Shown one piece after another: positions 45,154 through 55,367 of a stretch of 64,000 bases of DNA. Source of the DNA: DATGEP01 sp035310125 (lineage in GTDB: Bacteria > Chloroflexota > Ktedonobacteria > Ktedonobacterales > JADMIN01); the NCBI GenBank assembly GCA_035310125.1, contig DATGEP010000346.1, positions 14,930 to 78,929 on the forward strand. Reading direction: 5' to 3'. The number at the start of each line of letters is the position of its first letter. Position 1 is the stretch's first letter. Made by a program: the position numbers and the translations under genes. A model generated the notes under the pieces. It was not told the origin of the DNA. It did no database searches and saw only the letters and a list, made by a program, of their open reading frames with translations.

Positions 45154-46542
45154 ATGCGCTACTACGAATCCATTGTGGACACGATCGGCCACACGCCACT
45201 GGTGCGGCTCAATAAGATCGCCCAGGATGTCCGGCCTCTCGTGCTGGCCAAAGTCGAGTTCTTCAATCCCGGTGGCAGCGTCAAAGACCGCATCGGCGTC
45301 GGTCTCATCGAAGCCTGCGAAAAGGCCGGCCTCCTCAAGCCCGGCGGCACCATTGTCGAGCCAACCAGCGGCAACACCGGCACCGGACTCGCCATCGCCG
45401 CCACCATCAAAGGCTACCACTGTATCTTCGTCATGACTGACAAGGTTTCCGAGGAGAAGCGCAGCCTTCTGCGTGCCTTCGGCGCCGAAGTCGTCATCTG
45501 CCCCGTCAGCGCCCCGCCCGACTCGCCAGAGAACTACCACAACGTCGCCGCTCGTCTTGCCCGCGAGATTCCCGGCGCCTGCAATCCCGACCAGTATTCC
45601 AATCCGGCCAACCCGGCCTCACACTACGCCACCACTGGCCCCGAAATCTGGGACGACACCGACGGCAGAGTGACCGCGTTCGTCGCGGGAGTCGGCACGG
45701 CGGGCACCATCATCGGCACTGCCCGCTACCTCAAAGAAAAGAACCCCAAGATTCAGGTCATCGGCGCCGATCCCGCTGGTTCTATCTACTCCGGCGACAC
45801 GCCCAAGCCCTACAAAGTCGAAGGCATCGGCACTGAAATCTTCCCTGAAAACTGGGATCCTTCCGTCGTGGATGAGGTGATCCGCGTAGACGACCGCACC
45901 TCGTTCCAGCTCGCTCACCGGCTTACGCGTGAAGAAGGTATCTTCTCCGGCGGCTCCTGCGGCACCGCCGTTGGCGCGGCGCTGGAATACGCTAAGCGAC
46001 TTGGGCCGGACGATGTCGTGGTCGTCCTTTTGCCGGACAGCGGGCGCGGCTATCTCTCCAAGCTCTATAACGACACATGGCTGCGCGAAAACGGTTTCTA
46101 CGAGGCGCCCGGCCAGCCAATCCTCGCCGACGTGCTCACCTTCCGCCGCCAGCTCGTGCCTACCCTACCCGCCGTCGTCGGCGTCTCACCAGACGAGCCA
46201 GTTGCCGGGGCAATCGCCCAGTTCCACCGTTACGGCATCTCGCAGTTACCTGTGATCGAGCGCGGGCAAATCGTCGGATCGCTCACCGAGAACCAGCTCT
46301 TACAACGGTTCGCCTCGGGTGAGCGGCTTGACGGCCAGACGGTGCGGGATTGGCAGGGTGCGCCGCTGCCCACGCTCCCCGAAACGGCGACAGTTCGCGA
46401 AGCGTACACGTTGCTGGCTGGCGGCCAGACAGCAGTCGCTGTCGTCGGCTCCGATGGCTTGCGCGGTGTCATCTCCCGCAGTGACCTCATGGAGTTCTGG
46501 GCGCACGGCTCCCGCGCGACTGCCGCGGCCAGTGAGAAGTGA
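45154..46542 (+). CDS. cbs: Cystathionine beta-synthase with CBS domains
   Basis: A fold-type II PLP enzyme of 462 residues joining serine (or O-acetylserine) with homocysteine or sulfide. DTIGHTPLVRLNKI is near residue 10, the PLP lysine is in NPGGSVKDRIG near 44, and PTSGNTGTGLAIAA near 70 is the substrate loop. The C-terminal 130 residues carry two CBS motifs, which bind adenosyl ligands such as SAM in some relatives. GGAGAAGGTTGT precedes the ATG. With the methionine operon elsewhere in the window it may link methionine and cysteine pools. An O-acetylserine sulfhydrylase is an alternative. Confidence 0.9.
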   Translation: MRYYESIVDTIGHTPLVRLNKIAQDVRPLVLAKVEFFNPGGSVKDRIGVGLIEACEKAGLLKPGGTIVEPTSGNTGTGLAIAATIKGYHCIFVMTDKVSEEKRSLLRAFGAEVVICPVSAPPDSPENYHNVAARLAREIPGACNPDQYSNPANPASHYATTGPEIWDDTDGRVTAFVAGVGTAGTIIGTARYLKEKNPKIQVIGADPAGSIYSGDTPKPYKVEGIGTEIFPENWDPSVVDEVIRVDDRTSFQLAHRLTREEGIFSGGSCGTAVGAALEYAKRLGPDDVVVVLLPDSGRGYLSKLYNDTWLRENGFYEAPGQPILADVLTFRRQLVPTLPAVVGVSPDEPVAGAIAQFHRYGISQLPVIERGQIVGSLTENQLLQRFASGERLDGQTVRDWQGAPLPTLPETATVREAYTLLAGGQTAVAVVGSDGLRGVISRSDLMEFWAHGSRATAAASEK

Positions 46543-46569
46543 CAGACTATCGCGTAAGGGTACTGACCA

Positions 46570-47100
46570 ATGACAACATCAGCGCATACGCCCGCAGCAT
46601 TCGGCATTCCCTCCAGCACCAGCAGAGGATTACCAACGTTCACGCTCCCCGATACATCTGGTGCGCTCCGGCGGCTCTGGGACTATAAGCAGCGGCATCC
46701 CGTCATGGTGTTTGTGCCACATTCGCCGGAGTGCGCCGGGTGCCGCGCCTGGCTGCGCGACCTCCGCGCCAACCGCGCGCCGCTGGATGAGCTGGGCGCG
46801 GCGGTGCTTATCATCGTTCGCGCGCCCCGCGAAAACGCCCGTGTATTGCAGGCGAGCCTGGACCTTCCATTCATGGTGCTGGTGGACGCGGACGGCGAGG
46901 TGGCATCGCGGTATACCGCTCGCGATGCAGCCGCGCTCTATCTGGGCGACCGCTATCTGCAATGCATTGGCCGCTGGATCGTCGCCGGGGGCCAGCACGC
47001 GTTACCCGCGCCCGACGACCTACTCGGCACGCTTGCCTTCGCCGAGCAGGAGGACTGCGGCTGCGGCCTACCCGCGTGGCCGGAAGAAGCTCTGGAGTAA
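46570..47100 (+). CDS. Thioredoxin-fold (AhpC/TSA-like) protein
   Basis: A 176-residue protein. PTFTLPDTSGALRRLWDYK and VMVFVPHSPECAGCRAWL resemble the start of peroxiredoxin/redoxin domains, with a CxxC at residues 55-58 in place of the single peroxidatic cysteine. VLVDADGEVASRY further on also fits. The C-terminus has a second cysteine pair EDCGCG. It follows the cystathionine beta-synthase gene by 27 bases. A thiol oxidoreductase role is likely, the partner unknown. The next 280 bases before the transporter operon show no gene. Confidence 0.78.
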   Translation: MTTSAHTPAAFGIPSSTSRGLPTFTLPDTSGALRRLWDYKQRHPVMVFVPHSPECAGCRAWLRDLRANRAPLDELGAAVLIIVRAPRENARVLQASLDLPFMVLVDADGEVASRYTARDAAALYLGDRYLQCIGRWIVAGGQHALPAPDDLLGTLAFAEQEDCGCGLPAWPEEALE

Positions 47101-47379
47101 GCCGCTTCCCAGCCGGCTCCCCACAATCTCCAGCGTAAAACGTACGGGCTGAAGATCCACATGGCAATGTGTTGCCGTGTGCCACGGACGCACATTCCTT
47201 CTCACGGTGTCTCGTAGCGCGTTTTCACGCAACGCTGAGTCTTGTGTGAGAAAGCGCGAAGGTCCGACGTAGTATGGTGCAAGCGTGCTAAGGCTTCGAA
47301 AGCCAGCCAAAGCGCGTCGTAGCTCGTCCTCTGTCGTGAGTGACTGAGAATGGCTCTCATCTTGAGGAGGTACACCAGG

Positions 47380-49047
47380 ATGCCCGTAAAGCGAAGTTTC
47401 TGGTATGTGGCGATCGGAGCATTTGCGCTGCTGACAATGATGCTCTCCGCCTGCGGCCCGACGTCCAGCGGCCCAACGACTGGCGGCAACACCCCGGTCA
47501 AAGGCGGTACTCTCATTGATGGCCTTTTCGAGGAGCCAGATACCTTGATGTCTGGTGTCACCTCGGAAACATTTGCTGTTATGGTGGACCAAGCCCTATG
47601 GGCGCCGTTGTTCTATGGAGATGCGAATGGCACGCCCCAACCGGGGCTTGCTACGCAAGTGCCCAGCACCACAAATGGCGGCGTCTCCGCGGACGGCAAG
47701 ACCTACACCATCAATCTGCGCCCAAACTTGAAGTGGTCAGACGGCTCGCCACTTACCGCGGACGATGTCGTGTTCACCATTAATCTAGAAATGACCCCGG
47801 CCTACGGGACGAAGGCGGCGCTGGACACCGCAAACATCGCCAGTGTTACGGCCAGCAATCCGACCACGGTCGTCATCACCCTCAAAAAAGTTGAGCCGCC
47901 GTTCCTGCCTACCGGGTTGGTTGATCCGGGCAACTTCAACCCCATGCCCAAGGCCGTCTACGGCTCGATGGCGCCCGCCGCGGTCGCCAAGGTCTTCACT
48001 CCAATGGTCACGAGCGGACCGTTCATGTTCAAGTCCGAATCGGACCATGTCAAGGGCGATCACATCACGCTCTACCGCAACCCCAACTACTTCAACGCGC
48101 CGCAGCCCTATCTTGACTCCGTGCAGTTCAAGATCATTCCGGACCAGAACACGATCCTCACGGCGCTCCAGTCCGGCACGATTCACACGGCGTGGGACCT
48201 GGACATTAACAAGGTTGACAGCTACAAAGCCATCCAGGGCTACACCTTTACGACAGACAAAGTCCCCTCGAGCTGGGAAGCCCTGTTCATGAACGAATCG
48301 AACCCGATCCTCGCCGATCCGGTGGTGCGTAAGGCCATCGCGATGGGCATCAAGATCAGCGACATACAGCAGCTCTGGCACGGGACCGCCCAGCCAACCT
48401 GTGATGACGCTCCAGGTAGCTTCGGCCATGACCAACAGCTCGTACCCTGCTACACCTTCGATCCCACGACAGCCGGCAACAACCTGACCGCGGACGGCTG
48501 GGTGATGGGCTCGGATGGCTATCGCCACAAGGGTGGCAAGACCCTTGAGCTGCGCTACACCACCACCTCCAGCAAGACGTATCGCGTCCAGACCCAGCAG
48601 ATCGTGAAGCAGAACCTCCAGCCGCTTGGCATCAAGATCGACATCGTCGGTCAGACCGCCACGCAGTTCTTCGGCTCCACGCTCTATGACTACAGCGCGT
48701 ACGACCTCGCTGAGTTCGCAAGCTCCACCGGATACGATCCGGACGACCACACCTACTTCATGTGCAACCAGCTCACCAGCGCACCGGGCGGCTTCAACGT
48801 CAGCCACTACTGCAATCCACAGGTGGACGCGCAGTATCAAATTGAGCTGTCGAATCCCGATCAGAGCGCCCGTAAGGCCGCTTTCACGGCGATCCACACG
48901 CAGCTTACCCAGGATCTGCCGGTGATCTGGTATTACAGTTATGGCGACCTCGCGGTGTACAAGAACACCGTCCACAACTACGTGCCTGCTGGCACCGGTG
49001 AAACCTATAACATTTGGGAGTGGTGGTGCACTGGCGGCAAGTGCTAG
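47380..49047 (+). CDS. ABC transporter substrate-binding lipoprotein (family 5)
   Basis: A 555-residue solute-binding protein of the peptide/nickel/opine family. A signal peptide ends in the lipobox MLSAC, so it is a lipid-anchored receptor; a Thr/Ser/Gly linker follows. VDQALWAPLFYGDANGTPQPGLA and YTINLRPNLKWSDGSPLTADDVVFT are family hallmarks. It starts an operon with two permeases and two ATPases and should bind oligopeptides or similar ligands; specificity is unknown. GAGGAGG lies about ten bases before the ATG, preferred to an ATG 30 bases upstream. Confidence 0.92.
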   Translation: MPVKRSFWYVAIGAFALLTMMLSACGPTSSGPTTGGNTPVKGGTLIDGLFEEPDTLMSGVTSETFAVMVDQALWAPLFYGDANGTPQPGLATQVPSTTNGGVSADGKTYTINLRPNLKWSDGSPLTADDVVFTINLEMTPAYGTKAALDTANIASVTASNPTTVVITLKKVEPPFLPTGLVDPGNFNPMPKAVYGSMAPAAVAKVFTPMVTSGPFMFKSESDHVKGDHITLYRNPNYFNAPQPYLDSVQFKIIPDQNTILTALQSGTIHTAWDLDINKVDSYKAIQGYTFTTDKVPSSWEALFMNESNPILADPVVRKAIAMGIKISDIQQLWHGTAQPTCDDAPGSFGHDQQLVPCYTFDPTTAGNNLTADGWVMGSDGYRHKGGKTLELRYTTTSSKTYRVQTQQIVKQNLQPLGIKIDIVGQTATQFFGSTLYDYSAYDLAEFASSTGYDPDDHTYFMCNQLTSAPGGFNVSHYCNPQVDAQYQIELSNPDQSARKAAFTAIHTQLTQDLPVIWYYSYGDLAVYKNTVHNYVPAGTGETYNIWEWWCTGGKC

Positions 49048-49354
49048 CGCGACACCAATCCGTTTAGTTGGGAGGCGTGCAATGCTACCGCTTGCTCGCC
49101 TCCTGGCGCGGCCGGCGGCGGTTCCCAGACAGAGCCGCCGTCACTTGTATCCGTCGCCGTCATGTGCTATCGTGCTGGCAATCTCCCGTCAGTTGAGTCC
49201 GTACGTCTCCAGATAGACCTCCCGCATGAGTATCATGGCGGCATGCGGTGTGCGAGCCGAGTAGTTTGTCGGGCGGGCCTATTCCACAGGGTCATTGTCC
49301 TGGAAATCCAGTCGCGCGGCTAAAAGCCAGCGCCGCGAGTGAAGGAGATTGGGC
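49048..49354. other. Intercistronic region after the substrate-binding protein gene
   Basis: About 307 bases, no gene seen. GGAGGCG (49071-49077) can pair with CGCCTCC (49097-49103), and a CGGCGG/CCGCCG pair follows. Hairpins here often lower expression of transporter genes behind a binding-protein gene; no T run is present. Confidence 0.4.
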
Positions 49355-50320
49355 ATGAGACGCTACCTTATTCGACGCCTCATTCAGGCGGTCGCGATGC
49401 TCTTCGTCATGTCCATCGTCTTCTTCTTGCTCATCCATGCGATACCTGGTGGACCAGATCGCGTGCTCTTCAATCCGAAATTACCCCCTTCGGTCCGTTT
49501 ACAGCTCAGACACCAGTTCGGCCTCGATCAACCGCTGTATGTACAATACTGGAACTGGCTGACCCAGGTGTTGCACGGCAATTTCGGCTACTCCTTTGTG
49601 GATAATCAGCCCGTGATGTCGGACGTCGGCGCGCGTGTTGGCGCGACGGTTGAGCTCTTCGTCGTGGGCATGCTGTTTGCGCTGGTTATCGCCGTACTCC
49701 TGGGCGTTTTATCCGCCGTTCGCCAATACTCAATCACCGATTATATCGTGACGTTGGTCGCTTACTTTGGCATCTCGATGCCGGTCTTCTTCTTCGGCCT
49801 GGTGCTCCAGGAAATCTTCGCCGTCAAGTTGGGGTGGTTCCCTGATATCGGGCGCGCGTCATTGGATCAGAGCGGCTTCACTCCGCTGCAAGTTTTTGAG
49901 GACTACGCGTTGCATCTGGTCTTGCCCGTGGCAATGTTCTCCTTACTGTTCATCGCCGTCTGGAGCCGCTTTTTGCGCTCCAGCATGCTCGATGTCGTGA
50001 AGCAGGATTACATTCGCACGGCACGCGCCAAAGGACTTAGCCCGCGCGCCGTGTTCTTCCGCCACGCCCTGCGTAACTCGCTCATTCCCTTGATCACCCA
50101 GGTGGCGATTGATTTCGGTGGCATCGCCGCGGGCGCTGTCATCACGGAAGGTATCTTCGCCTGGCCTGGCTTAGGCCGCTTGTTCCTTTCATCATTGACG
50201 GACCTCGATTATCCGGTGATTTTGGCGATGCTGATTTTTATCACCGCTTCTGTCATCATCGCCAATCTGATAGCCGATCTGTTATATGGCGTCGTGGATC
50301 CACGCATTCGATACTCCTGA
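49355..50320 (+). CDS. ABC transporter permease (DppB/OppB type)
   Basis: A 321-residue inner-membrane permease starting MRRYLIRRLIQAVAMLFVMS, typical of DppB. About six helices are seen; the cytoplasmic coupling loop with DYIRTARAKGLSPRAVFFRHALRNSL carries the EAA-type sequence that contacts the ATPase, followed by GAVITEGIFAWPGLGRL. AAGGAG precedes the ATG. Confidence 0.93.
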   Translation: MRRYLIRRLIQAVAMLFVMSIVFFLLIHAIPGGPDRVLFNPKLPPSVRLQLRHQFGLDQPLYVQYWNWLTQVLHGNFGYSFVDNQPVMSDVGARVGATVELFVVGMLFALVIAVLLGVLSAVRQYSITDYIVTLVAYFGISMPVFFFGLVLQEIFAVKLGWFPDIGRASLDQSGFTPLQVFEDYALHLVLPVAMFSLLFIAVWSRFLRSSMLDVVKQDYIRTARAKGLSPRAVFFRHALRNSLIPLITQVAIDFGGIAAGAVITEGIFAWPGLGRLFLSSLTDLDYPVILAMLIFITASVIIANLIADLLYGVVDPRIRYS

Positions 50321-50364
50321 CTTGACCCGCCCAAGACAGACGTCCGCCGAAGGGAGACCCAGCC

Positions 50365-51285
50365 ATGGCCATGATCCAGTCGAGTCCCGTTTCTCCACCT
50401 GCCCCGATCGAGCTTACGCCAGAGTTGACGCGCAAGCGGCGCAGTCAATTTGAGATCATTCGCGACCGATTTCTCCGCAACAAGGCCGCGCTTGTCGGCT
50501 TGATTGTGCTCACCCTGATGGTGCTGGCCGCTATTTTCGCGCCGCTCATTGATCCGCACGACCCCAACGCGTATAACATCGCGCTCCAAACCGCCCCACC
50601 GTCCGCTCAATTCCCGCTTGGAAACGACGATCTTGGACGCGATGAGCTGGCGCGGCTCCTTTACGGGGCGCGCACATCGCTGCTGATTGGCGTGACGTCT
50701 ATGCTGGTCATGCTCGTCGTCGGCGTGACGTTTGGGGCAGCCGCCGGGTTCTTTGGGGGCTGGGTAGATGCAGTGCTGATGCGGATCACCGACGCCTTCC
50801 TGGCGATCCCCTACCTCATCTGGCTGTTCACCGTCGGCGCCATCTTCTCGGACGGTTCAGTTAAGTCTATCGTTATCCTCATCGCGGTCTTCTCCTGGGC
50901 GAACGCGGCACGTATCGTGCGTGGCGAGTTCCTGGCATTGAAGGAGCGCGAGTTCTTGCTCGCCGCGCGCACCTTAGGCGCGAGCGACCTGCGTTTGATT
51001 TTCCGGCATATCTTACCCAACGCGATTGGTCCCATCACGGTGATCGCGACGCTGTACGTCGGCTTCAACATCATCTCCGAGTCGATCTTGAGCTTCTTCG
51101 GCTTCGGCCTCCAGCCGCCGACATCCAGCTGGGGCACGATGCTCAACAATTCTGACGCATACATCACCAGCGACCCGCTGCTGGTCTGGGCGCCGGGGAT
51201 TGCGATTCTGATTACCGTGCTCTGCGTCAATCTGATTGGCGACGGTCTGCGCGATGCGCTGGATCCCTACATGACCGAACGCTAG
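50365..51285 (+). CDS. ABC transporter permease (DppC/OppC type)
   Basis: A 306-residue permease with the N-terminal OppC-like segment (FEIIRDRFLRNKAALVGLIVL) and HPLGTD-like FPLGNDDLGRDELARLLYG. The EAA-type loop REFLLAARTLGASDLRLIFRHILPN lies near 195, followed by SFFGFGLQPPTSSWGTML. It pairs with the DppB-type permease encoded just upstream. Confidence 0.93.
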   Translation: MAMIQSSPVSPPAPIELTPELTRKRRSQFEIIRDRFLRNKAALVGLIVLTLMVLAAIFAPLIDPHDPNAYNIALQTAPPSAQFPLGNDDLGRDELARLLYGARTSLLIGVTSMLVMLVVGVTFGAAAGFFGGWVDAVLMRITDAFLAIPYLIWLFTVGAIFSDGSVKSIVILIAVFSWANAARIVRGEFLALKEREFLLAARTLGASDLRLIFRHILPNAIGPITVIATLYVGFNIISESILSFFGFGLQPPTSSWGTMLNNSDAYITSDPLLVWAPGIAILITVLCVNLIGDGLRDALDPYMTER

Positions 51286-51332
51286 TGCGTGCGACTCGCC
51301 GGCATATTCTGAGCACGTGAGAGGAGGCCCTG

Positions 51333-52409
51333 TTGACCAGGCTATTAGATGTCAAAGATCTCAGAGTGTTTTTCCGCACGCGCGAAGGTCCCGTCCACGC
51401 GGTGGATGGGGTGTCGTTCCACGTGAACGAGGGAGAGGCCCTTGGGATCGTCGGCGAAAGCGGCTCGGGCAAGAGCGTGACCTCGCTCGCCGTTATGCGC
51501 CTGCTCCCTATGCCGCCAGCGGAAATTAAAGATGGCGAGATCCTCTTCCGCGATAAAGATTTGCTGGACCTTAGTGAGTCCGAGATGCGCAAAGTGCGCG
51601 GCGGCGAAATCTCGATGATCTTCCAGGACCCTATGACGAGCCTGAACCCAGTGCTCACCGTGGAAAGCCAGATCACCGAGCCTCTCAGGCTGCATCTGGG
51701 TCTCAGCAGAGCGGAGGCGCACGATCGTGCGCGGGAGCTGCTCGAAGCGGTGGGGATTCCGGACGCACAGCGCCGTCTGCGGGGATATCCGCATCAATTC
51801 AGTGGCGGCATGCGGCAGCGTGTCATGATTGCCATCGCCATTTCGACCAATCCCAAACTGCTCATCGCTGACGAGCCGACGACAGCGCTCGACGTGACGG
51901 TGCAGGCACAGATTCTGGAGCTTATTCAGCGGCTGCGCAGGGACCTCGGCACATCCGTCATCCTCATCACGCATGACCTGGGCGTCGTGGCCGGAGTCAC
52001 GGATCGCATCAACGTCATGTACGCTGGGAAAATCGCTGAGTCCGCGCCAACCGACGAGCTCTTCGCCAATCCACGCCATCCCTATACGCTCGGTTTGCTT
52101 GGCTCAGTGCCGCAGGTCGAAGCGGCTGGCACATCCGACCTCCAAACCATCCCCGGCTCACCGCCCGATCAGCTTCACCCCATCGAGGGTTGCCCGTTCC
52201 AGCCTCGCTGCCCGTTCGTGCTGCCAAAGTGCAAGCAGTACCCTCCCACCGTGATCGTTGGCCCCAACCACCTGAGCAATTGCTGGGTGGATGTGACCGA
52301 TCCGAACGAGCTGGAGCGGGCGGCGACTCGTGGCTTTCTCCCACTGCGCAATATCAACACTTCGTTTCTGCGTGAGTCATCCGCGGCCGGCTCGACCAGC
52401 AGCCAGTAG
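51333..52409 (+). CDS. ABC transporter ATPase (DppD/OppD type)
   Basis: A 358-residue ATPase with Walker [15 protein letters not shown]-loop [13 protein letters not shown], signature [14 protein letters not shown], Walker [14 protein letters not shown] and the C-terminal oligopeptide-transport domain with [16 protein letters not shown], a cysteine motif often linked to an iron-sulfur cluster. The start is TTG, supported by GAGGAGG seven bases upstream. Confidence 0.93.
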   Translation: MTRLLDVKDLRVFFRTREGPVHAVDGVSFHVNEGEALGIVGESGSGKSVTSLAVMRLLPMPPAEIKDGEILFRDKDLLDLSESEMRKVRGGEISMIFQDPMTSLNPVLTVESQITEPLRLHLGLSRAEAHDRARELLEAVGIPDAQRRLRGYPHQFSGGMRQRVMIAIAISTNPKLLIADEPTTALDVTVQAQILELIQRLRRDLGTSVILITHDLGVVAGVTDRINVMYAGKIAESAPTDELFANPRHPYTLGLLGSVPQVEAAGTSDLQTIPGSPPDQLHPIEGCPFQPRCPFVLPKCKQYPPTVIVGPNHLSNCWVDVTDPNELERAATRGFLPLRNINTSFLRESSAAGSTSSQ

Positions 52410-52438
52410 CATTGGCGGAAACAGAGAGGAGCGATCAC

Positions 52439-53503
52439 ATGGCAACACCCGCCACTACGAAGGCCACGCCCAAGACGAACACGCTTCTGCAAGTAGACAA
52501 TCTGGTAATGCATTTCCCGATCACAGAGGGCATCATTATCCAGCGACAGACTGGCGCCGTGAGAGCGGTGGACGGGGTCTCACTATCAGTTCCCAGAGGG
52601 CAGACACTTGGTCTCGTAGGCGAGAGCGGTTCTGGCAAATCCACCATCGGGCGCTGTATCGTACGCTTGTACAAGCCGACCAGCGGCCACATCTATCTCG
52701 ACGGCGACGACATCGCGACCGCCCAGGGCTCCCAGCTGCGGACGCTGCGCCGCAGGGTCCAAATGATCTTTCAGGACCCGTACGCCTCGCTCAATCCGCG
52801 CTACTCGGTGGGCAGCCTCATTGCGGAGCCGATGTTTATCCATCGCACCGGCACGCGCAAAGAAATCCAGGATCGCACCGAGGAGCTGCTCGACAAAGTT
52901 GGCCTCACCCGTCGTTTCGCCGACCGCTATCCGCATGAATTCTCCGGCGGCCAGCGGCAGCGCATCGCCATCGCCCGTGCCATTGCCATCCAGCCGGAGT
53001 TCGTCATCGCCGATGAGCCAGTCAGCGCGCTGGATGTCTCGATTCGCGCGCAGATCATCAATCTGATGCTGAGGCTGCAGCAACAGATGGGATTGACCTA
53101 CCTCTTCGTCTCCCACGACCTGAGTGTCGTGCGCCACGTCGCGCAGACAGTCGCGGTGATGTATCTAGGCAAGATCGTGGAAGTCGCCAATCGCTTCGAC
53201 TTGTACAACACTCCGCTGCATCCCTACAGCGTGGCGCTCCTCTCCGCCGTCCCTATTCCGAATCCGCGAATCGAAAAGCAGCGGAAACGCATCATCCTGA
53301 AGGGTGATCTGCCCAGCGCGGTCAACGTGCCCTCCGGCTGCCGATTCCATACGCGCTGCCCACTGGCTCAGGAAATTTGCCGTGTCGAGGAGCCGCCTCT
53401 CATAGATAAGACGGGGAGCGGACACTTCGCGGCGTGCCATTTCTCCGATAAAGTTGGTGCGCTAGCACAGGCAAATACCCTCTCGGCTACGGGCAGTCTC
53501 TAG
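52439..53503 (+). CDS. ABC transporter ATPase (DppF/OppF type)
   Basis: A 354-residue ATPase with Walker [16 protein letters not shown]-loop MIFQDPYASLNPRY, signature FSGGQRQRIAIARAI, Walker B FVIADEPVSALDVS and a C-terminal cysteine motif SGCRFHTRCPLAQEIC. It completes the five-gene importer. AGAGGAG precedes the ATG. Confidence 0.93.
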   Translation: MATPATTKATPKTNTLLQVDNLVMHFPITEGIIIQRQTGAVRAVDGVSLSVPRGQTLGLVGESGSGKSTIGRCIVRLYKPTSGHIYLDGDDIATAQGSQLRTLRRRVQMIFQDPYASLNPRYSVGSLIAEPMFIHRTGTRKEIQDRTEELLDKVGLTRRFADRYPHEFSGGQRQRIAIARAIAIQPEFVIADEPVSALDVSIRAQIINLMLRLQQQMGLTYLFVSHDLSVVRHVAQTVAVMYLGKIVEVANRFDLYNTPLHPYSVALLSAVPIPNPRIEKQRKRIILKGDLPSAVNVPSGCRFHTRCPLAQEICRVEEPPLIDKTGSGHFAACHFSDKVGALAQANTLSATGSL

Positions 53504-53568
53504 CGCGCCCACCAGCGCTGCCAGAAATGTACGGCACACCACCTGACCCACGCGGGCGCATGATTGAT

Positions 53569-54261
53569 TTAGCACACAAGCGACACGTCTGGGATAGGAC
53601 GAAACGTCGAAACGACCAACTGTACGAGCTGCTCGTTTGCGGAGACAGTTGCCTGTGGCACCGGCGAAGGTGGTAGAGACTTGCCCGTCATCACGGGCGA
53701 GGTATGGGGAGAGCCGCCGCCAGGAAAGCTCGTGCTGATCTGAAAGTGCGCCGCGCTGGTATCGAGGAGCCACGTCCACGATTGATATGATGCGGGCAGA
53801 CCCGCGAGCGTGGTATTGAGCGGTCCCAAAGTGTTGCGACACATCCACTGGCGCGCGTAGGCGTTAGGTATAGGCTGCACATAGATGCCGACGCCGGTGC
53901 CCAACAGCAGATACGTGTTCGTGCCAACCGTGACGTCCTCATTCTGCGTGCTGAAGCTGCCGGTGCTGTCACCCATCGTTGCCTGGCTCGTGCCGGCGGA
54001 GGCGCGCCATGCTGGCGGAATGCGAATGGTGAAATAGCCCGCGGGATCGCGGTACGTCTGCCAGCTCGCGGGCACGACAGCATCACCAGGCAGGATCTGG
54101 GGCTGCGACGGCGTGGGCCGCAGACGCCAGAAGGCGAGCGCGAACAGCAGAATGAGCATGATGGCGATGAGGCCGCTCGCCATGACTGTCGTACGGCCAC
54201 CGCGCGTACGCTTGCGACTTCCTGGCGATATCTGCGTTGGTGTTGGCAAGATGGCGCTCAT
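53569..54261 (-). CDS. Single-pass membrane protein, hypothetical
   Basis: A 230-residue protein with a basic cytoplasmic N-terminus of about 25 residues, one helix at about 27-46 (VMASGLIAIMLILLFALAFW) and an extracytoplasmic domain of about 180 residues rich in Thr, Ser, Pro and aromatic residues (WQTYRDPAGYFTIRIPPAWRAS), with two cysteines (one at the C-terminus). The PAGYFTIRIPPAW stretch resembles the opening of PsbP/DUF-type lipoprotein domains. No function assigned. AGGAGGGAAGCC precedes the ATG. Confidence 0.7.
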   Translation of the reverse strand: MSAILPTPTQISPGSRKRTRGGRTTVMASGLIAIMLILLFALAFWRLRPTPSQPQILPGDAVVPASWQTYRDPAGYFTIRIPPAWRASAGTSQATMGDSTGSFSTQNEDVTVGTNTYLLLGTGVGIYVQPIPNAYARQWMCRNTLGPLNTTLAGLPASYQSWTWLLDTSAAHFQISTSFPGGGSPHTSPVMTGKSLPPSPVPQATVSANEQLVQLVVSTFRPIPDVSLVC

Positions 54262-54342
54262 GGCTTCCCTCCTGTTCTGCGGTGGCGGTGGGATGTAGGC
54301 ATCACAACAACGCGCGCACAGTCACACGTCCAAGAGAGACGC

Positions 54343-54681
54343 CTACATGCCGCCGTTTGTTCCTTCCCATGCCGCGGCGGCTGTGCCCGCAGCGCGCTTG
54401 GCGGCCAGCAATGCGCCAATCTCGCGGTTGGTGGCGGGGCGGGCGCCGTCGCGCAGCATCGCCAGCCCTTCCGGCTCGCGGGCATCGTAATGCTCACGAT
54501 AGGTGCCCGCATACTGTACCCATTGCGGGCGCAGACCATACTGGACGACGTATGCCCGCAGCTCCGCGCTGCCTTCACTGCCGGGAAGATCCGAAAGGAC
54601 ATGATACATGCGGTCGCCGCGCTGCACACCCGCGCGGAGCCAGGGCCGCGTTGCGCGGGCGGCGTGGACGAGAATCGCCAT
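54343..54681 (-). CDS. DUF4031-like protein
   Basis: A 112-residue soluble protein starting MAILVHAARATRPWLRAG, with MYHVLSDLPGSEGSAELRAY, REHYDA and TNREIGALLAA further on. Order and spacing resemble DUF4031 proteins, but conserved residues such as a DD near the start differ. It lies 23 bases after the apt stop on the same strand. Function unknown. Confidence 0.6.
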   Translation of the reverse strand: MAILVHAARATRPWLRAGVQRGDRMYHVLSDLPGSEGSAELRAYVVQYGLRPQWVQYAGTYREHYDAREPEGLAMLRDGARPATNREIGALLAAKRAAGTAAAAWEGTNGGM

Positions 54682-54704
54682 GAGAGAAGGCTCCAGCAGT
54701 CAGG

Positions 54705-55274
54705 CTAATAATCCAAAAGCGCGAATACATCCAGGCCCGGCAGTCGCACACGACCGGCAAGCCCCGTCAGCTCGATGAGAAAGGCGAGCGACACCACTTC
54801 CGCGCCGAGACGCTCCACCAGACGCACGGTGCCCTGTGTTGTGCCACCGGTCGCCAGCAGATCGTCCACGATCAATACGCGCTGGCCAGGCCGCACCGCG
54901 TCAGTATGAATCTCTAGCGTCGCCGTCCCGTATTCAAGCGCATATTCTTGCTCGATGGTGGATCCTGGCAGCTTGCCTTTCTTACGCACCGGGACAAATC
55001 CTGTATTCAGGACATAGGCCAGCGGCGTGCCGAAGATGAATCCGCGCGACTCGATGCCCACAACCTGATCTATGCCTACGCCTCGATACCGTTGCGCGAG
55101 CGTCTCAATGACAAATCGCAAAGCAGCCCCGTTCTGCAAGAGCGGCGTGATATCACGAAAGAGGATACCTGGCTGAGGATAGTCCGGCACGGCGCGAATG
55201 AACTGCTTCAGCCACGCCGACTGCGCGGGAGCGAGGGTAGTGATTGGAAACGGTGAGGTTGGCGTATCTGTCAT
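54705..55274 (-). CDS. apt: Adenine phosphoribosyltransferase
   Basis: Converts adenine and PRPP to AMP in purine salvage. The 189-residue protein has IRAVPDYPQPGILFRDITPLL near 27-47, GIESRGFIFGTPLAY near 85, and the PRPP motif VLIVDDLLATGGTT near 148. A frame 66 bases longer was rejected because it begins upstream of the promoter -10 at 55331-55336. It diverges from rny and may form an operon with the DUF4031-like gene. Confidence 0.93.
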   Translation of the reverse strand: MTDTPTSPFPITTLAPAQSAWLKQFIRAVPDYPQPGILFRDITPLLQNGAALRFVIETLAQRYRGVGIDQVVGIESRGFIFGTPLAYVLNTGFVPVRKKGKLPGSTIEQEYALEYGTATLEIHTDAVRPGQRVLIVDDLLATGGTTQGTVRLVERLGAEVVSLAFLIELTGLAGRVRLPGLDVFALLDY

Positions 55275-55330
55275 GTGCGACGGCGTCCTCTCTCTGGCGC
55301 TCGAATTCAGAGCAATCGGCAAGCCCATCC

Positions 55331-55339
55331 AGTATACCA
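55331..55339 (-). promoter_or_regulatory. Extended -10 promoter of apt
   Basis: The minus strand reads TGGTATACT, an extended -10 with TATACT, about 57 bases before the apt ATG. The -35 region is weak. Confidence 0.65.
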
Positions 55340-55367
55340 TGCGTCAAGACGCCGTTACATTGGCAGC